A stretch of 64,000 bases of DNA from Oscillospiraceae bacterium. Its GTDB lineage: Bacteria > Bacillota > Clostridia > Lachnospirales > Lachnospiraceae. Shown here in pieces: positions 47,136 through 56,910 of this stretch. The first letter of the stretch is position 1. Every line of letters begins with the position of its first letter. The DNA lies in assembly GCA_021771715.1 (NCBI GenBank), contig JAETOO010000015.1:19370-83369 (forward strand), in the 5' to 3' direction. The notes below the pieces were generated by a model. It searched no databases. It was not told the DNA's origin and saw only the letters and a list, made by a program, of their open reading frames with translations. Position numbers and translations under genes: made by a program.

Positions 47136-49019
47136 TTACTCCTCGCTCAAAAACCACACCTTCATCTCTGTAATCCCACGATTTGCCCATGCCAGGTACG
47201 GGATCAGTGTCAATGACACCTGCTCTGTCTCATCCCGGCGGGGCCGGTACAGCTCTGAAAAATCACATCGTCTTTTCCCCTGCGTCCTCAGGACAGGCAG
47301 CCTCCGACCATTGATCTCTTCCTCTCTGCACGCAAACTCCGCATCGCGCCCGATCCGCACATCGTTCAGCCCGACACCCGGATTGTCAATTCCCTCGGCA
47401 CAGAATACCAGCGGTCCCCGCGTGATTGCCACATGCCCGCACAGATTCGGCACCCGCGGGTTTGCCTCAACCTGTTCGACTGCCATATCCAGCACCAGCA
47501 CAGCCTCGTCGCCGCTGCTCCACGTGCGCCTGAGCAAAATATAACCTTTTTCCGCCGGATACTCCCAAGCAACCCCATTTACCTTCAACGTGTAACTGGT
47601 GCACCACGCCGGAACCCGCATCGCAATCGCGTACGTTCCATCGGTCTCTGTCTGCAGCGCAATCTCTCCGCTGTACGGGTAATCGGTTCGCTGATGCAAA
47701 ACAATCTCCCCATCTCCCATTGGAATCACTGCATCCCCATCCATATAGCAGTGCGCATAGATCGTATCTCCGGAAACAGAATACATATAATCTCCAATGG
47801 ATCCCATCGTCCGAACCAGATTCGGCGGACAGCAGGAACACTGGAATACCTTCACCCGTTCCAGAATCGGCATATGCTGTCGGATCCCCTCCGGCCGGCT
47901 CTCATAAAATGACGTTTTCTCCGGAACAGCCGCTATCGGATTTTCATAAAAGAACCGGTCCCCCGACAAAGAAATACCGCTCAGCACTGTGTTATAAAGT
48001 GCCCGCTCCGCGCAGTCCGCATATTTTCCATCTGCATCAATCAGCCACATTCTTCTGCAAAACATCGCCAGGGCAATCGAAGCGCACGTCTCATTGTACG
48101 TGGTATCCTCCGGCAGATCATAGTCAAACGTGAACGACTCTCCCAGATGCGTAGAGCCCACACCTCCGGTCACATGCATCCTCTTCGCGGTCACATTCTC
48201 AAATAACGTCTCGCAGCTCTGGGCCAGCGCTTCCTCCTGATTCAGCAGCGCCAGGTCCGCCATGCCACAGTAAAGATACAGCGCCCGCACTGCATGTCCC
48301 TCCGCGGTCTTCTGCTCCCGCACCGGCAGATGAGACTGCATATTTTTCATATCCGCAAACTCATACGGCTGATCTTTCTCACTTCTTCCCCGCTGATCAA
48401 TAAAAAATTCCGCCAGCTTTTTATAGCGCTCTTCTCCTGTAAATTCGTAGAGCTTCACCAGCGCCAGCTCAATCTCCTCGTGTCCCGGCGTATCAAAGGA
48501 CGCAGAATGCTCCACCCGAAACACCCGGTCGATCAAATCCGTATAGCGCAGGGCAATCTCCAGCAGTTTCCGTTTCCCTGTCGCCTCATAATAAGCCAGC
48601 GCCCCCTCAATCAGGTGACCCGCACAGTACAGCTCATGGTCTGTCCTGCGCGTGAACCTCGCCTCCGGTTCCACCGTCGTAAAATAAGAGTTCAGATATC
48701 CGTCCTTCTCCTGGCTCTTCTCCATCCGATCAACCAGATCATCAATCCTCTGCTCCAGCTTTGAATCCCGCCTCTTTTTCAGATAATACGCAGCGCCCTC
48801 GATCCACTTCGTAATATCCGAATCCCAGAAGATATGCGGCTTGAACGGCATTCCCTCCTTCCACTCACACTTCAAAGCCTCAAAGCGCCCTGTCTCCTCA
48901 AATCGGTCGTACACCGCATCGACCGTCACATCACGCACAAGCTCCTGCATTTCCTTCCAGAACCCCTTCTGCAGCGTGACGCACGCAAAACCCACGCTTT
49001 TCCCACTGTATCTCTCCAT
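47136..49019 (-). CDS. Beta-L-arabinofuranosidase, GH127 (HypBA1-like)
   Basis: This protein of about 627 residues has the GH127 (alpha/alpha)6 barrel and C-terminal beta domains. It hydrolyses beta-1,2-linked arabinofuranose, as found on hydroxyproline-linked arabino-oligosaccharides of extensins, via a Cys nucleophile with zinc. The metal/nucleophile set matches HypBA1: Glu310 and Cys312 in YNETCAS, and Cys396 and Cys397 in FQCSCCPPN; the acid/base Glu is likely Glu294 in GESFTF. No signal peptide. ATG at 49019 lies 7 nt after AGGAGG; a GTG at 49025 is less likely. It is the last gene of the second arabinose locus. Confidence 0.92.
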   Translation of the reverse strand: MERYSGKSVGFACVTLQKGFWKEMQELVRDVTVDAVYDRFEETGRFEALKCEWKEGMPFKPHIFWDSDITKWIEGAAYYLKKRRDSKLEQRIDDLVDRMEKSQEKDGYLNSYFTTVEPEARFTRRTDHELYCAGHLIEGALAYYEATGKRKLLEIALRYTDLIDRVFRVEHSASFDTPGHEEIELALVKLYEFTGEERYKKLAEFFIDQRGRSEKDQPYEFADMKNMQSHLPVREQKTAEGHAVRALYLYCGMADLALLNQEEALAQSCETLFENVTAKRMHVTGGVGSTHLGESFTFDYDLPEDTTYNETCASIALAMFCRRMWLIDADGKYADCAERALYNTVLSGISLSGDRFFYENPIAAVPEKTSFYESRPEGIRQHMPILERVKVFQCSCCPPNLVRTMGSIGDYMYSVSGDTIYAHCYMDGDAVIPMGDGEIVLHQRTDYPYSGEIALQTETDGTYAIAMRVPAWCTSYTLKVNGVAWEYPAEKGYILLRRTWSSGDEAVLVLDMAVEQVEANPRVPNLCGHVAITRGPLVFCAEGIDNPGVGLNDVRIGRDAEFACREEEINGRRLPVLRTQGKRRCDFSELYRPRRDETEQVSLTLIPYLAWANRGITEMKVWFLSEE

Positions 49020-49041
49020 ACACACTCCTCCTTCTGTAAAC

Positions 49042-50922
49042 CTATGATCTGTTATAGTATGGGAACTGAGACACTCTCAGCTTTGTACACCCGAATGGAA
49101 TCAGCGTAACCTCTTCTTCCTCCCCGCCATCCATCACCGGGCTTGCAGGCATTTCCCCGGTGTTTCCATTCACTACTTTCCACGATTCCAACCGCTTTGC
49201 CGCCAGCTTTATGCGAACAGGGGCAGCGTTCTTTGAAAACGGAATTTTCGAAACTTCCTGTTCCTCAACGGTCGGCTTCACCTCCCGGCAAATCGCATAA
49301 TTCCAGGGGCTTTCCGGGTACACACTGTAATCCTTCACACCGCAGGCCTCTTTGACAGCCTCCCAGCGCTCCCTGATATCCAATCCATACACAAGCGGCC
49401 CCCGCTCCACCGCCACAGACCCGTGATACCAGTCAGATATGCTCACCGGCATCGCAAACACCGCTTCAATCCGATCACCTGCACTGAACTGTTTCTCCAC
49501 CGCAATAAAATGGCGATCCTGATCACAGCTTATCTTCGCTCCCTCGCACTGTACCTTGGGCGCCTTGCACCAGCCTGGAATCCGGATCTTTACTGTTATT
49601 TTCTTTGTCGGCGCCTCCTCAAGACAATAACACAAACGATCCCTGAATGGATACTGCGTCTCAAGAGAAATCGTCACCTTCTCTCCTCCCAACACCGTAC
49701 TTACCGCATTCGGCGCAAATACCATACTCACCAGCGTCTCGTCGTTCTCACGATACCACAATGCATTCACAAACTTCGGCCACCCCTGATGCATGTTTGC
49801 CGTACAGCAGCCAAAATTCGGCTCCAGTCCAAACATGTTGGAATCACTGTCGTTATTAAACCACGGACGTTCCGTGTTATCGGCTATAATCTGGTTCGCC
49901 TGCTGCAGATACTGATGGCCCATGAAATCCTCCGTAATCGTCGCCGGAAGCGCATTGTATGCCAACCGCTCCATCCAATCTCCAAAACAGGAGTCGCCGA
50001 AAACCTCCATCAGCGCCTGCAAGCTGAACATATACTCCACCACCGAACACAGCTCCGACCCCTGTGTCGGATTGTTGCCTGCGAGATGCTCATCTCCATT
50101 GATGCATCCTGAAGCAACCCCGTGCCTGCGGATAACCTCTTCTATTCCTTCCTTTGCCAGTTTTCCGTAATCCCGATCGTGGCAAAGCAGCGCACGCATA
50201 GCCGGGTGCTTGAATCCCATTGTTACATTTACAATATGAGTCAAATGATACGGTGCCATCCGGTCAATCTCCTCATTGTACATGTGGCTCATTGCCTTCC
50301 AGTTGAAATAGTACGACGCCGGACGCGGAAACGGCAGGTTCTCCAGAAAGTCACACCAATCCAGACTACTGCTGTCAATTTTTCTCATGTACTCTAAAAC
50401 TTCTTCTTTTCCGGTTCTGTCATAGAGCCATTTCCCTACATAAAGCAGATCAGGAATCCTGGCACGCGACCACTCCTTAATTTCAGTCTGCCCCACAAGC
50501 ATTGCCATATAGCGCAGATAGCCCTCCACAAACGGAAGCACCCGCTCATCCCCTGTGATCTCCTCGTACTGGATCAGCACTTTCAGCATCGCATACCGTG
50601 ACCACTGCTCATGCTTCGTACACACAGGTCCGAAATTTCCCGTCTCATCCTGACTGTTCAGGGTCCACTCTATAAATCTGCAGCACAGCTCCCAGTGTTC
50701 CTGATCCTCCAGATAGTAGGACAGAGGCACCAGGCCATCAAGATAGTAAGGCGCTCTCTCCCAGCTCTCTCCTGTACCGCCCAGCCATCCGGAATAACTG
50801 CCCACGCTGTCCCAAATCTCATAGAGCTTTCCAGACAATCCTTTCATCTGAATTTTCAGCTGATCCAGCAGCCATCCTGTCGGCTGAATTTCTGTCACCT
50901 TCAGCCTGTCGAACTTCTTCAT
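49042..50922 (-). CDS. GH127/GH146-type beta-L-arabinofuranosidase-like hydrolase (DUF1680)
   Basis: This protein of about 626 residues belongs to the same clan as the downstream GH127 but is only distantly similar. The equivalent ligands are present: Glu290 and Cys292 in GSELCSVVEY, and Cys372 and Cys373 in NFGCCTANM; a candidate acid/base is Glu278 in GDEHLAG. It lacks a signal peptide. ATG at 50922 has GGAGG 8 nt upstream; the frame is open further back into the permease gene, but those starts lack a ribosome binding site. Beta-arabinofuranosidase activity is likely, with a different substrate from its neighbour. Confidence 0.85.
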   Translation of the reverse strand: MKKFDRLKVTEIQPTGWLLDQLKIQMKGLSGKLYEIWDSVGSYSGWLGGTGESWERAPYYLDGLVPLSYYLEDQEHWELCCRFIEWTLNSQDETGNFGPVCTKHEQWSRYAMLKVLIQYEEITGDERVLPFVEGYLRYMAMLVGQTEIKEWSRARIPDLLYVGKWLYDRTGKEEVLEYMRKIDSSSLDWCDFLENLPFPRPASYYFNWKAMSHMYNEEIDRMAPYHLTHIVNVTMGFKHPAMRALLCHDRDYGKLAKEGIEEVIRRHGVASGCINGDEHLAGNNPTQGSELCSVVEYMFSLQALMEVFGDSCFGDWMERLAYNALPATITEDFMGHQYLQQANQIIADNTERPWFNNDSDSNMFGLEPNFGCCTANMHQGWPKFVNALWYRENDETLVSMVFAPNAVSTVLGGEKVTISLETQYPFRDRLCYCLEEAPTKKITVKIRIPGWCKAPKVQCEGAKISCDQDRHFIAVEKQFSAGDRIEAVFAMPVSISDWYHGSVAVERGPLVYGLDIRERWEAVKEACGVKDYSVYPESPWNYAICREVKPTVEEQEVSKIPFSKNAAPVRIKLAAKRLESWKVVNGNTGEMPASPVMDGGEEEEVTLIPFGCTKLRVSQFPYYNRS

Positions 50923-50942
50923 CCTCATTTCCTCCATGTCTC

Positions 50943-51788
50943 TTATTTCACCGCACCACTCATCATTCCTTTTACAAAATACTTTTGTAAAAACAGAAAC
51001 AAAATCAAAATCGGAAGCATCCCCACGATTGAGCCCGAAGTCAATGTTCCCCAATCCAACGTCGTATCATTGCTCAGCATATCGACCAGTCCAATATTAA
51101 ACGTTTTCATCGTACTTCCGCCAAATGTAAGCGCAATCACATAATCATTCCACGTATTGTACGCAGAGTACACCAGCACCGTAATCGCCCCCGGCAATGC
51201 CAGCGGAACATAGATTTTCCCAAAAATCTGAAGATTACTCGCACCATCTACCAGCGCGGCCTCCCTCAGCGCGTTTGGAACCATGTCAAACGATCGTTTA
51301 ATCATATAGACACAGAATGGCGTCTGAAATGTCACGTAGATCAGCACCATTCCCCATACGGTCCCCAGAAGGTTCAGACTGGACATCGTATTGTAGAGAG
51401 GAACCATCAATGCCTGCACCGGCACCATAATCGTAAACAGCACCAGGCCCAGCCACAGTTTCGTTCCCAGCATCTCCAGCTTCGAGAATGCATACCCTGC
51501 CAAAACCGAAACAACTGTCACCACTATCATGGTAATCAGACAAATCTGAATTGAATTCTTGATCCAGCTGAATGCGATTCCATCCTTATAGGAAAACAAG
51601 GTGCTGTAATTCTCTGCGGTAAACAGTTTGGGAAACAGCGTAATTCCCCCATAAATTTCCTTCTCCGTCTTCACGGAAGTCACAAATGCCCAGTAAACCG
51701 GTAAAATCCATATGATACTGAGAATCAGGTTCACTGCGATAAATATCCGGTTGGTCCTGGCCACTCGCCTGTCTTTCTTCATGCTCAT
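50943..51788 (-). CDS. ABC sugar importer permease, MalG type (second arabinose locus)
   Basis: A 281-residue permease with six helices, the coupling loop PNALREAALVDGASNLQIFGKIYVPL and the C-terminus FLQKYFVKGMMSGAVK. It pairs with the permease at 51810-52700 and serves the importer that feeds the GH127 enzymes. Confidence 0.93.
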   Translation of the reverse strand: MSMKKDRRVARTNRIFIAVNLILSIIWILPVYWAFVTSVKTEKEIYGGITLFPKLFTAENYSTLFSYKDGIAFSWIKNSIQICLITMIVVTVVSVLAGYAFSKLEMLGTKLWLGLVLFTIMVPVQALMVPLYNTMSSLNLLGTVWGMVLIYVTFQTPFCVYMIKRSFDMVPNALREAALVDGASNLQIFGKIYVPLALPGAITVLVYSAYNTWNDYVIALTFGGSTMKTFNIGLVDMLSNDTTLDWGTLTSGSIVGMLPILILFLFLQKYFVKGMMSGAVK

Positions 51789-51809
51789 CTCTCCTCTGTT
51801 TTTTACTGG

Positions 51810-52700
51810 TTATTCTGTCGTGTCCTTTGTCAACGCAAACTGCACGTAACTCAAAGCTGCAAGAATCACCAACACAACGATCGACATCGCCGCCCCGTAT
51901 CCAAATTTGAAATGCCGGAAGGACGTCTCGTAAATATAGTAAATTGCCGTCTGCGTCTTGGATGACGGACCTCCGCCTGTCATAATCTTGAACTGTTCAA
52001 ACGCCAGCACGGACCCAATCACCGAAATGACCATAGACAACCCCATCGTAGGCCGGATCAACGGCAGTGTAATCCGCGTAAAACGCTGGACTGCATTGGC
52101 TCCGTCAATGCTCGCCGCCTGATAAATCTCATCATCAATCGCCTGAAATGCCCCCAGGAGCATCAGCATACTGAATCCTGACATTTTCCAGGTGACCATC
52201 AGACAGATCGCGGGCAGCGAGGTCTTAGGCAAATGCATCCATGCAACCGGCGAATCAATCACTCCGACCGAAAGAAGAATGTGATTCAGTACTCCATACA
52301 GCTCATTGTAAATCCAAAGCCAGATATCCGCACTGGCCGTCATGGAAATCACCACCGGCATAAAATAAATCGTGCGGAAAATGCCGACTCCTCTGAATTT
52401 TCTATTTACGAGAATCGCCATCACAAATGCCACAATAAACAACATCGGTGTTACCAGAATTGCATACTGCATTGTAAACTGAAGCGAATGAAGAAATTTC
52501 TTATCCTGAAAGACTTTTACGAAATTCTGGAGTCCGTTGAACGTCTTCTCACCTAAAAGCGGCCAGTCATAAAAGGACATATAGATGGATTTTACAAACG
52601 GAATCAAGAAAAAAGTGATATTTACCGCCAGCAACGGCAAGATAAAAATCATATTGATCAATTTTTTGCGATAGGCACGCATTTTTCTGTTGACACTCAT
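51810..52700 (-). CDS. ABC sugar importer permease, MalF type (second arabinose locus)
   Basis: A 296-residue permease with the coupling loop DDEIYQAASIDGANAVQRFTRITLP and the block GGGPSSKTQTAIYYIYETSF. ATG at 52700 lies 8 nt after GAGGTGG; a GTG at 52712 overlaps that site and is rejected. No ATPase gene is found in the operon. Confidence 0.93.
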   Translation of the reverse strand: MSVNRKMRAYRKKLINMIFILPLLAVNITFFLIPFVKSIYMSFYDWPLLGEKTFNGLQNFVKVFQDKKFLHSLQFTMQYAILVTPMLFIVAFVMAILVNRKFRGVGIFRTIYFMPVVISMTASADIWLWIYNELYGVLNHILLSVGVIDSPVAWMHLPKTSLPAICLMVTWKMSGFSMLMLLGAFQAIDDEIYQAASIDGANAVQRFTRITLPLIRPTMGLSMVISVIGSVLAFEQFKIMTGGGPSSKTQTAIYYIYETSFRHFKFGYGAAMSIVVLVILAALSYVQFALTKDTTE

Positions 52701-52869
52701 TCCTGTTACCACCTCACTGTAAATGCACAGAGCTTTTCCTCTATGCAGTCATGTTCTGATATCGCGCTCACACAGATCTCATATCGGCGTGCCGTGATCA
52801 AAAACCGACCTCTACATTGCAGGAAAAGCTCTTGGCCAATAACTATTTTCTTGTAACAGCTCCTTCTCG

Positions 52870-54096
52870 TTACTCTGCGAGCATGGCGTCTATCTCTGCC
52901 TTTGCGTCATCAAATGCTTCCTGCGGTGTCTTCTCCTGATTCAGCGCGTACTGAACAGCATCCAGCCACGGCGTGTACATCTCATTATACTTCAAGCTGT
53001 ACGGAGCCTCTCCGACCTCGAGAGCCTGACGAAGCACATCATACTCCGGATGCTCTGCATAGATTTCATTGTCGAACAAATCCGCACGTGCCGGGATATT
53101 TCCGGACGCAGCCAGCTGATCTACCTGAACCTCTTCACTCAGACAGTATTCTACAAACTGCCATGCTGCCTCAGCCTTGTCTGTATTTGCCAGAATTGCA
53201 ATACTGTCGCCACCGGAGAAAGAAGAATATTTCTCGCCATCCGCGGACGGAATCAGCGCACACCCCGCATCAAAGTCATAAACTCCATTTACAATATCAC
53301 CAACTGCGGAGCTTCCAAGCACGATCATCGCAGCCTTCTGGGCAAGGAACGCATCTCGCGTCGCTGTCCAGTCATAAGAGGTGATGCTTTCCGGAGTCAC
53401 TTTGTACTCATAAACCATATCTGTGATCAGTTGCAAAGCCGCAACTGCTTTCTCATCGTTTAAAACGGATTCTGAGCCATCCTCACTGGTAAATTCACCG
53501 CCATTATTCCAAATGTACGGGCAGAAGGTGAACATCATTCCGCCTGCATCAGCTGCACAGTAGATGTAGCCATAACAGTCATCCGTAGTACATGCCTTTG
53601 CCGCCTCGAGCAGTTCTTCCCAGGTCTTAGGCGGAGCCTCCGGGTCCAACCCATTTGCTTCAAACATATCCTTGTTGTAAATCAGAACGCTCACGTCCGG
53701 TGCAAACGGAACGGCGTACTGACTCCCTTCATATTTGGAAAGATCAAGCGTGCCGCCAGCAAACGTATCCTTGTATTCCAGTGCGTCAAATTCCGCTGTG
53801 ATGTCCTTTAAGGCGCCGATCGACGCATAGTACGGTACCAGCACACAGTCGATCGATACGATGTCCGGTGTATCTCCGGAAGTGAGGGCCAGCGCCAGAT
53901 CATCCGACATATCAGATGGCTCTGTTACATTTACCTCAATACCGGTCTGCTCTGTAAACGATTTTGCCGCCTCAGACAGTTCATCATAATAGGAGTTGCG
54001 CACCCATACCTCAAGCGGTTCCTCTGCATTGGCAGATATGCCCAATCCAAACGTCATCGACAATGCCAGCACACTAACTAATACTTTTCTTTTCAT
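52870..54096 (-). CDS. Extracellular sugar-binding protein (second arabinose locus)
   Basis: This 408-residue family-1 binding protein has a Sec signal peptide ending at ISANA-EE near residue 24, again without a lipobox Cys. The mature part opens with EPLEVWVRNSYYDELSEAA and has the typical MalE-like region VSVLIYNKDMFEANGLDPEAP. ATG at 54096 follows AAAAAGGAGG. It is the first gene of the GH127 operon. Probable ligand: beta-arabino-oligosaccharide (inference from context). Confidence 0.9.
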   Translation of the reverse strand: MKRKVLVSVLALSMTFGLGISANAEEPLEVWVRNSYYDELSEAAKSFTEQTGIEVNVTEPSDMSDDLALALTSGDTPDIVSIDCVLVPYYASIGALKDITAEFDALEYKDTFAGGTLDLSKYEGSQYAVPFAPDVSVLIYNKDMFEANGLDPEAPPKTWEELLEAAKACTTDDCYGYIYCAADAGGMMFTFCPYIWNNGGEFTSEDGSESVLNDEKAVAALQLITDMVYEYKVTPESITSYDWTATRDAFLAQKAAMIVLGSSAVGDIVNGVYDFDAGCALIPSADGEKYSSFSGGDSIAILANTDKAEAAWQFVEYCLSEEVQVDQLAASGNIPARADLFDNEIYAEHPEYDVLRQALEVGEAPYSLKYNEMYTPWLDAVQYALNQEKTPQEAFDDAKAEIDAMLAE

Positions 54097-54209
54097 TGTT
54101 CTCCTCCTTTTTGAGTATACATTTTGCTTTGTTTCATGCGCATTTTCACATCTTTTTCGGTAATATCACCAACATGTCTGTATTATATCGGTTCATCCTC
54201 CCGAAGTAT

Positions 54210-54238
54210 ATAATATAATTTTCCAATAAATTGTACAA
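54210..54238 (-). promoter_or_regulatory. Candidate promoter of the GH127 operon
   Basis: On the minus strand, TTGTAC (54238-54233) and TATTAT (54215-54210) are 17 nt apart. The -35 overlaps the first 14-bp direct repeat, as expected for an AraC-activated promoter. Confidence 0.5.
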
Positions 54239-54336
54239 AATCAACATTAGTAATAACAAATTCTCAACATTTACAAAAATATAAATTGCTATATTCCTTT
54301 ATTTATCGTATAATTTCATATAACAAAATCAACATT
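54235..54336. repeat. Paired 14-bp direct repeats, candidate AraC-type operators
   Basis: The 14-mer ACAAAATCAACATT occurs exactly at 54235-54248 and at 54323-54336. A looser copy (ACAAATTCTCAACATT) lies at 54256-54271. One copy overlaps the -35 of the operon and the other lies at the likely transcription start of the regulator, the layout of an activator that also represses itself. Confidence 0.6.
54286..54314 (+). promoter_or_regulatory. Promoter of the AraC-family regulator
   Basis: TTGCTA (54286-54291), a 17-nt spacer and a perfect TATAAT (54309-54314), about 39 nt before the ATG. Confidence 0.7.
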
Positions 54337-54352
54337 GGGGGTGTCCGAAGAA

Positions 54353-55276
54353 ATGACTTTTATCAACATTTCCGTTCCATCTTATCCTTATTTTATTCAC
54401 GCCGGAAATGCCGTTTACCGTCCGGGTGACAAGCATCAGAATCGAAGGGGTCTTGATTTTTTTGACATTATCCTGGTAGAAACCGGTACTCTTTTCATGA
54501 ACGTCAGCAACAAAGAATATCGACTGACTGCCAATCATATTCTGATTATCCCTCCTTTGACTGCTCATTTCGGTTCAAAAATATGTACGGAAAAGACTTT
54601 TTTTCACTGGATGCATTTCAATACGCGAGAAATCTGGGAACTCTCCGATGTCCCACGAGACTCCTTTGGCATATCGCAGGCCGATTCTCTCATGATTTCT
54701 CTGCCTCTGCATCAGGCACTCTCAGAGGAAATCGCCCAGAATGCTATTTCCATTATGAAGCAGCTTGAAACCTCCCTCATCAATTATTTTACCAGCTCCA
54801 ACACGCACATTAAACCGGCAATAAATGCCTGCCACAAACAGGAACTCTTTCTTCATCTGCTGAACATGCTCTGTGTAAAGCTCAAGTTATCCGGCGTCAA
54901 CGACATTGCCTATGCCGCTCTGCAATTTTTAATCGCACACTATATGGAGCCGTTTACTTTGGAAAAGCTGGCCAAAATCCTGAACTGTCATCCGACGCAC
55001 CTGATCCGGTGCTTCAAAAAACAGTATGGGATTCCGCCAACACAAATGCTGATCAAAATCCGCCTGAACAGGGCCTGCAGTCTCTTGATGAATCCGGAAA
55101 TTTCCATAACCTCCATTGCATATTCTGTGGGCTTTTCCTCCGCCTCCTATTTCTGCAAGCAGTTTAAGAAAAACTTCCAGTACTCTCCAAAGGAATACCG
55201 CTCAAAATTCCTTCCGGACGCGCCGGGCAGCCAGACACATGACTACACAGCGACAACGCTTCAGGATCCTCAGTAG
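54353..55276 (+). CDS. AraC-family transcriptional regulator (cupin sensor)
   Basis: This soluble protein of about 307 residues has an N-terminal cupin-like sugar-binding domain (about 10-150; LVETGTLFMNVSNKEYRLTANHILIIPP) and a C-terminal AraC DNA-binding domain (about 200-300; LEKLAKILNCHPTHLIRCFKKQYGI and SITSIAYSVGFSSASYFCKQF). It is divergent from the GH127/importer operon, which it probably activates in response to an arabinoside. The start is ATG 54353; a GTG at 54341 and a TTG at 54335 are alternatives. Confidence 0.9.
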   Translation: MTFINISVPSYPYFIHAGNAVYRPGDKHQNRRGLDFFDIILVETGTLFMNVSNKEYRLTANHILIIPPLTAHFGSKICTEKTFFHWMHFNTREIWELSDVPRDSFGISQADSLMISLPLHQALSEEIAQNAISIMKQLETSLINYFTSSNTHIKPAINACHKQELFLHLLNMLCVKLKLSGVNDIAYAALQFLIAHYMEPFTLEKLAKILNCHPTHLIRCFKKQYGIPPTQMLIKIRLNRACSLLMNPEISITSIAYSVGFSSASYFCKQFKKNFQYSPKEYRSKFLPDAPGSQTHDYTATTLQDPQ

Positions 55277-55433
55277 CCTCGGAACTGCAATTCGTTGATG
55301 CGTTTTTCGATTACGCTTTCTATTTTTTTCATTGCAGGGATTTCGTTTATGATGTATGATGAACTTATTATAGCAGCCCTCAAAGAAGTGTTCCTATCGC
55401 AGCACCAAATTAACCGGAACAGGGAGGAAGATT

Positions 55434-55985
55434 ATGACATTCGCACAGATCAAGCTTTGTACAGAAGCAGACTATTACCATTTGCCAGAGGATGTCCGGG
55501 CTGAATTGATCGACGGGAAGCTGATCTATAACCAGGCGGCTCCCTCCAGAATCCATCAGGCTATACTTATGGAGCTCTCCGGAACAATCCGGGATTATCT
55601 CAAGAGAAAGGGCGGGGCCTGCCGGGTATATCCCGCGCCGTTTGCCGTTAAGCTGAAGAGGGACAGGGAGACCATCGTGGAGCCGGACATCAGCGTGATC
55701 TGCGACCGAAACAAGCTGACAGACCGCGGCTGTACCGGAGCCCCGGACTGGATCATCGAAATCGTCTCCCCAAGCAACTCAAGCCACGACTATATTCTCA
55801 AGCTGAATCTCTATGCAGACGCAGGCGTCCGGGAATACTGGATTGTAGATCCAGCCAGAGAGAGTGTGTTCGTGTATTATCTGGAACAGGAGCATTTCAA
55901 GGCAGAAGCTCACACATTTCAGGACAATATCAAGGTCAATATTTACGATGATTTGTACATTGACTTTGCCGGCCTGGAGCTGTAG
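55434..55985 (+). CDS. Uma2 family PD-(D/E)xK nuclease-like protein
   Basis: This 183-residue protein matches the Uma2 (DUF820) family, which has a restriction-endonuclease fold. Likely active-site acids are the Asp in VEPDISVI and the Glu in DWIIEIVSPSN, with a Lys in KLNLYADAGVREYWIVDP. The biological role of the family is not established; copies are frequent in cyanobacteria and occasional elsewhere. ATG at 55434 follows GGGAGG. It stands alone and converges on the opp-like operon with only 25 nt between stops. Confidence 0.88.
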   Translation: MTFAQIKLCTEADYYHLPEDVRAELIDGKLIYNQAAPSRIHQAILMELSGTIRDYLKRKGGACRVYPAPFAVKLKRDRETIVEPDISVICDRNKLTDRGCTGAPDWIIEIVSPSNSSHDYILKLNLYADAGVREYWIVDPARESVFVYYLEQEHFKAEAHTFQDNIKVNIYDDLYIDFAGLEL

Positions 55986-56010
55986 CTATCCCATTTTGCA
56001 TCGCAAATTC

Positions 56011-56910
56011 CTACAGATTGCTCTCCTTCTGGTTCACCTGCCTGCGCAGGTAGTTTCCGATCTCGGTCATGCACAGCAGCGTCACCACCAGAAAGATTCC
56101 CGGGATCAGGATGATCCACCAGGAGCCGGTGAGCAGCGCCTTCTCCGACAGGGACAGCATGCTCCCCCAGGAGATAATCTCCAGCGGCAGCCCGATTCCC
56201 ATGAAGCTCAGCGTGGACTCCTCCACGATGGCGCTGCGTATGTTCATCACCACCATAAACATGATCGAGGATACAAAGTTCGGCGCGAGATGGTTCCACA
56301 GGATGTGAAAAAAGCCGCCGCCCATGCACCGCGCTGCCACTACGTACTCGCTGCTGCGCAGCTGGCGCACCTCGGTGCGCACGACCTTGGCGATGCTGGT
56401 CCAGCTGGTGACGCCGATCACGATCGAAATGCTCCAGATGCCCGGCTTCCCGAGTATCGCCTGCAGCAGAATCACCAGCAGCAAATTCGGCACGCTGAGC
56501 AGAATCTCCGTCAGCCGCATCAGCAGTGTGTCCAGCCACTGGGGGGCCGTTCCGCTGACCGCGCCGAAAATCACGGCGATCACCGTAGAGATTGCCGTGG
56601 ATAACAGCCCGATCAGCAGGGAGATTTTTCCCCCGTACCAGATCATGGAGAAAATATCCCGCCCCATTGTGTCTGTTCCGAACAGAAACTCTCCGTTTGG
56701 CGGGAGATTGTAGTTCAGAAGATCCATGTAGGTGGGGTCCTTCGTCATGATGAACCGGCTGCCCATGCAGCCTGCGAACACAATCCCCAGAAGAACCATC
56801 GAGAGCAGCGGTTTCCCTTTGTACCACTTCTGACGGGTCTCCTCCTGCGGCGTCTCCTGGGGGCGGATCCCCACAACCGCGAATTTCTCATTCTCCGACG
56901 CTTGTCTCAT
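56011..56910 (-). CDS. Peptide/nickel-type ABC importer permease, OppC/DppC type
   Basis: A 299-residue permease with the OppC N-terminal block (GTDTMGRDIFSMIWYGGKISLLIG) and the coupling loop RSSEYVVAARCMGGGFFHILWNHLAPN. It pairs with the OppB-type protein; its ATG overlaps the OppB stop by 4 nt. It ends in a basic tail (MTEIGNYLRRQVNQKESNL). Confidence 0.93.
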   Translation of the reverse strand: MRQASENEKFAVVGIRPQETPQEETRQKWYKGKPLLSMVLLGIVFAGCMGSRFIMTKDPTYMDLLNYNLPPNGEFLFGTDTMGRDIFSMIWYGGKISLLIGLLSTAISTVIAVIFGAVSGTAPQWLDTLLMRLTEILLSVPNLLLVILLQAILGKPGIWSISIVIGVTSWTSIAKVVRTEVRQLRSSEYVVAARCMGGGFFHILWNHLAPNFVSSIMFMVVMNIRSAIVEESTLSFMGIGLPLEIISWGSMLSLSEKALLTGSWWIILIPGIFLVVTLLCMTEIGNYLRRQVNQKESNL

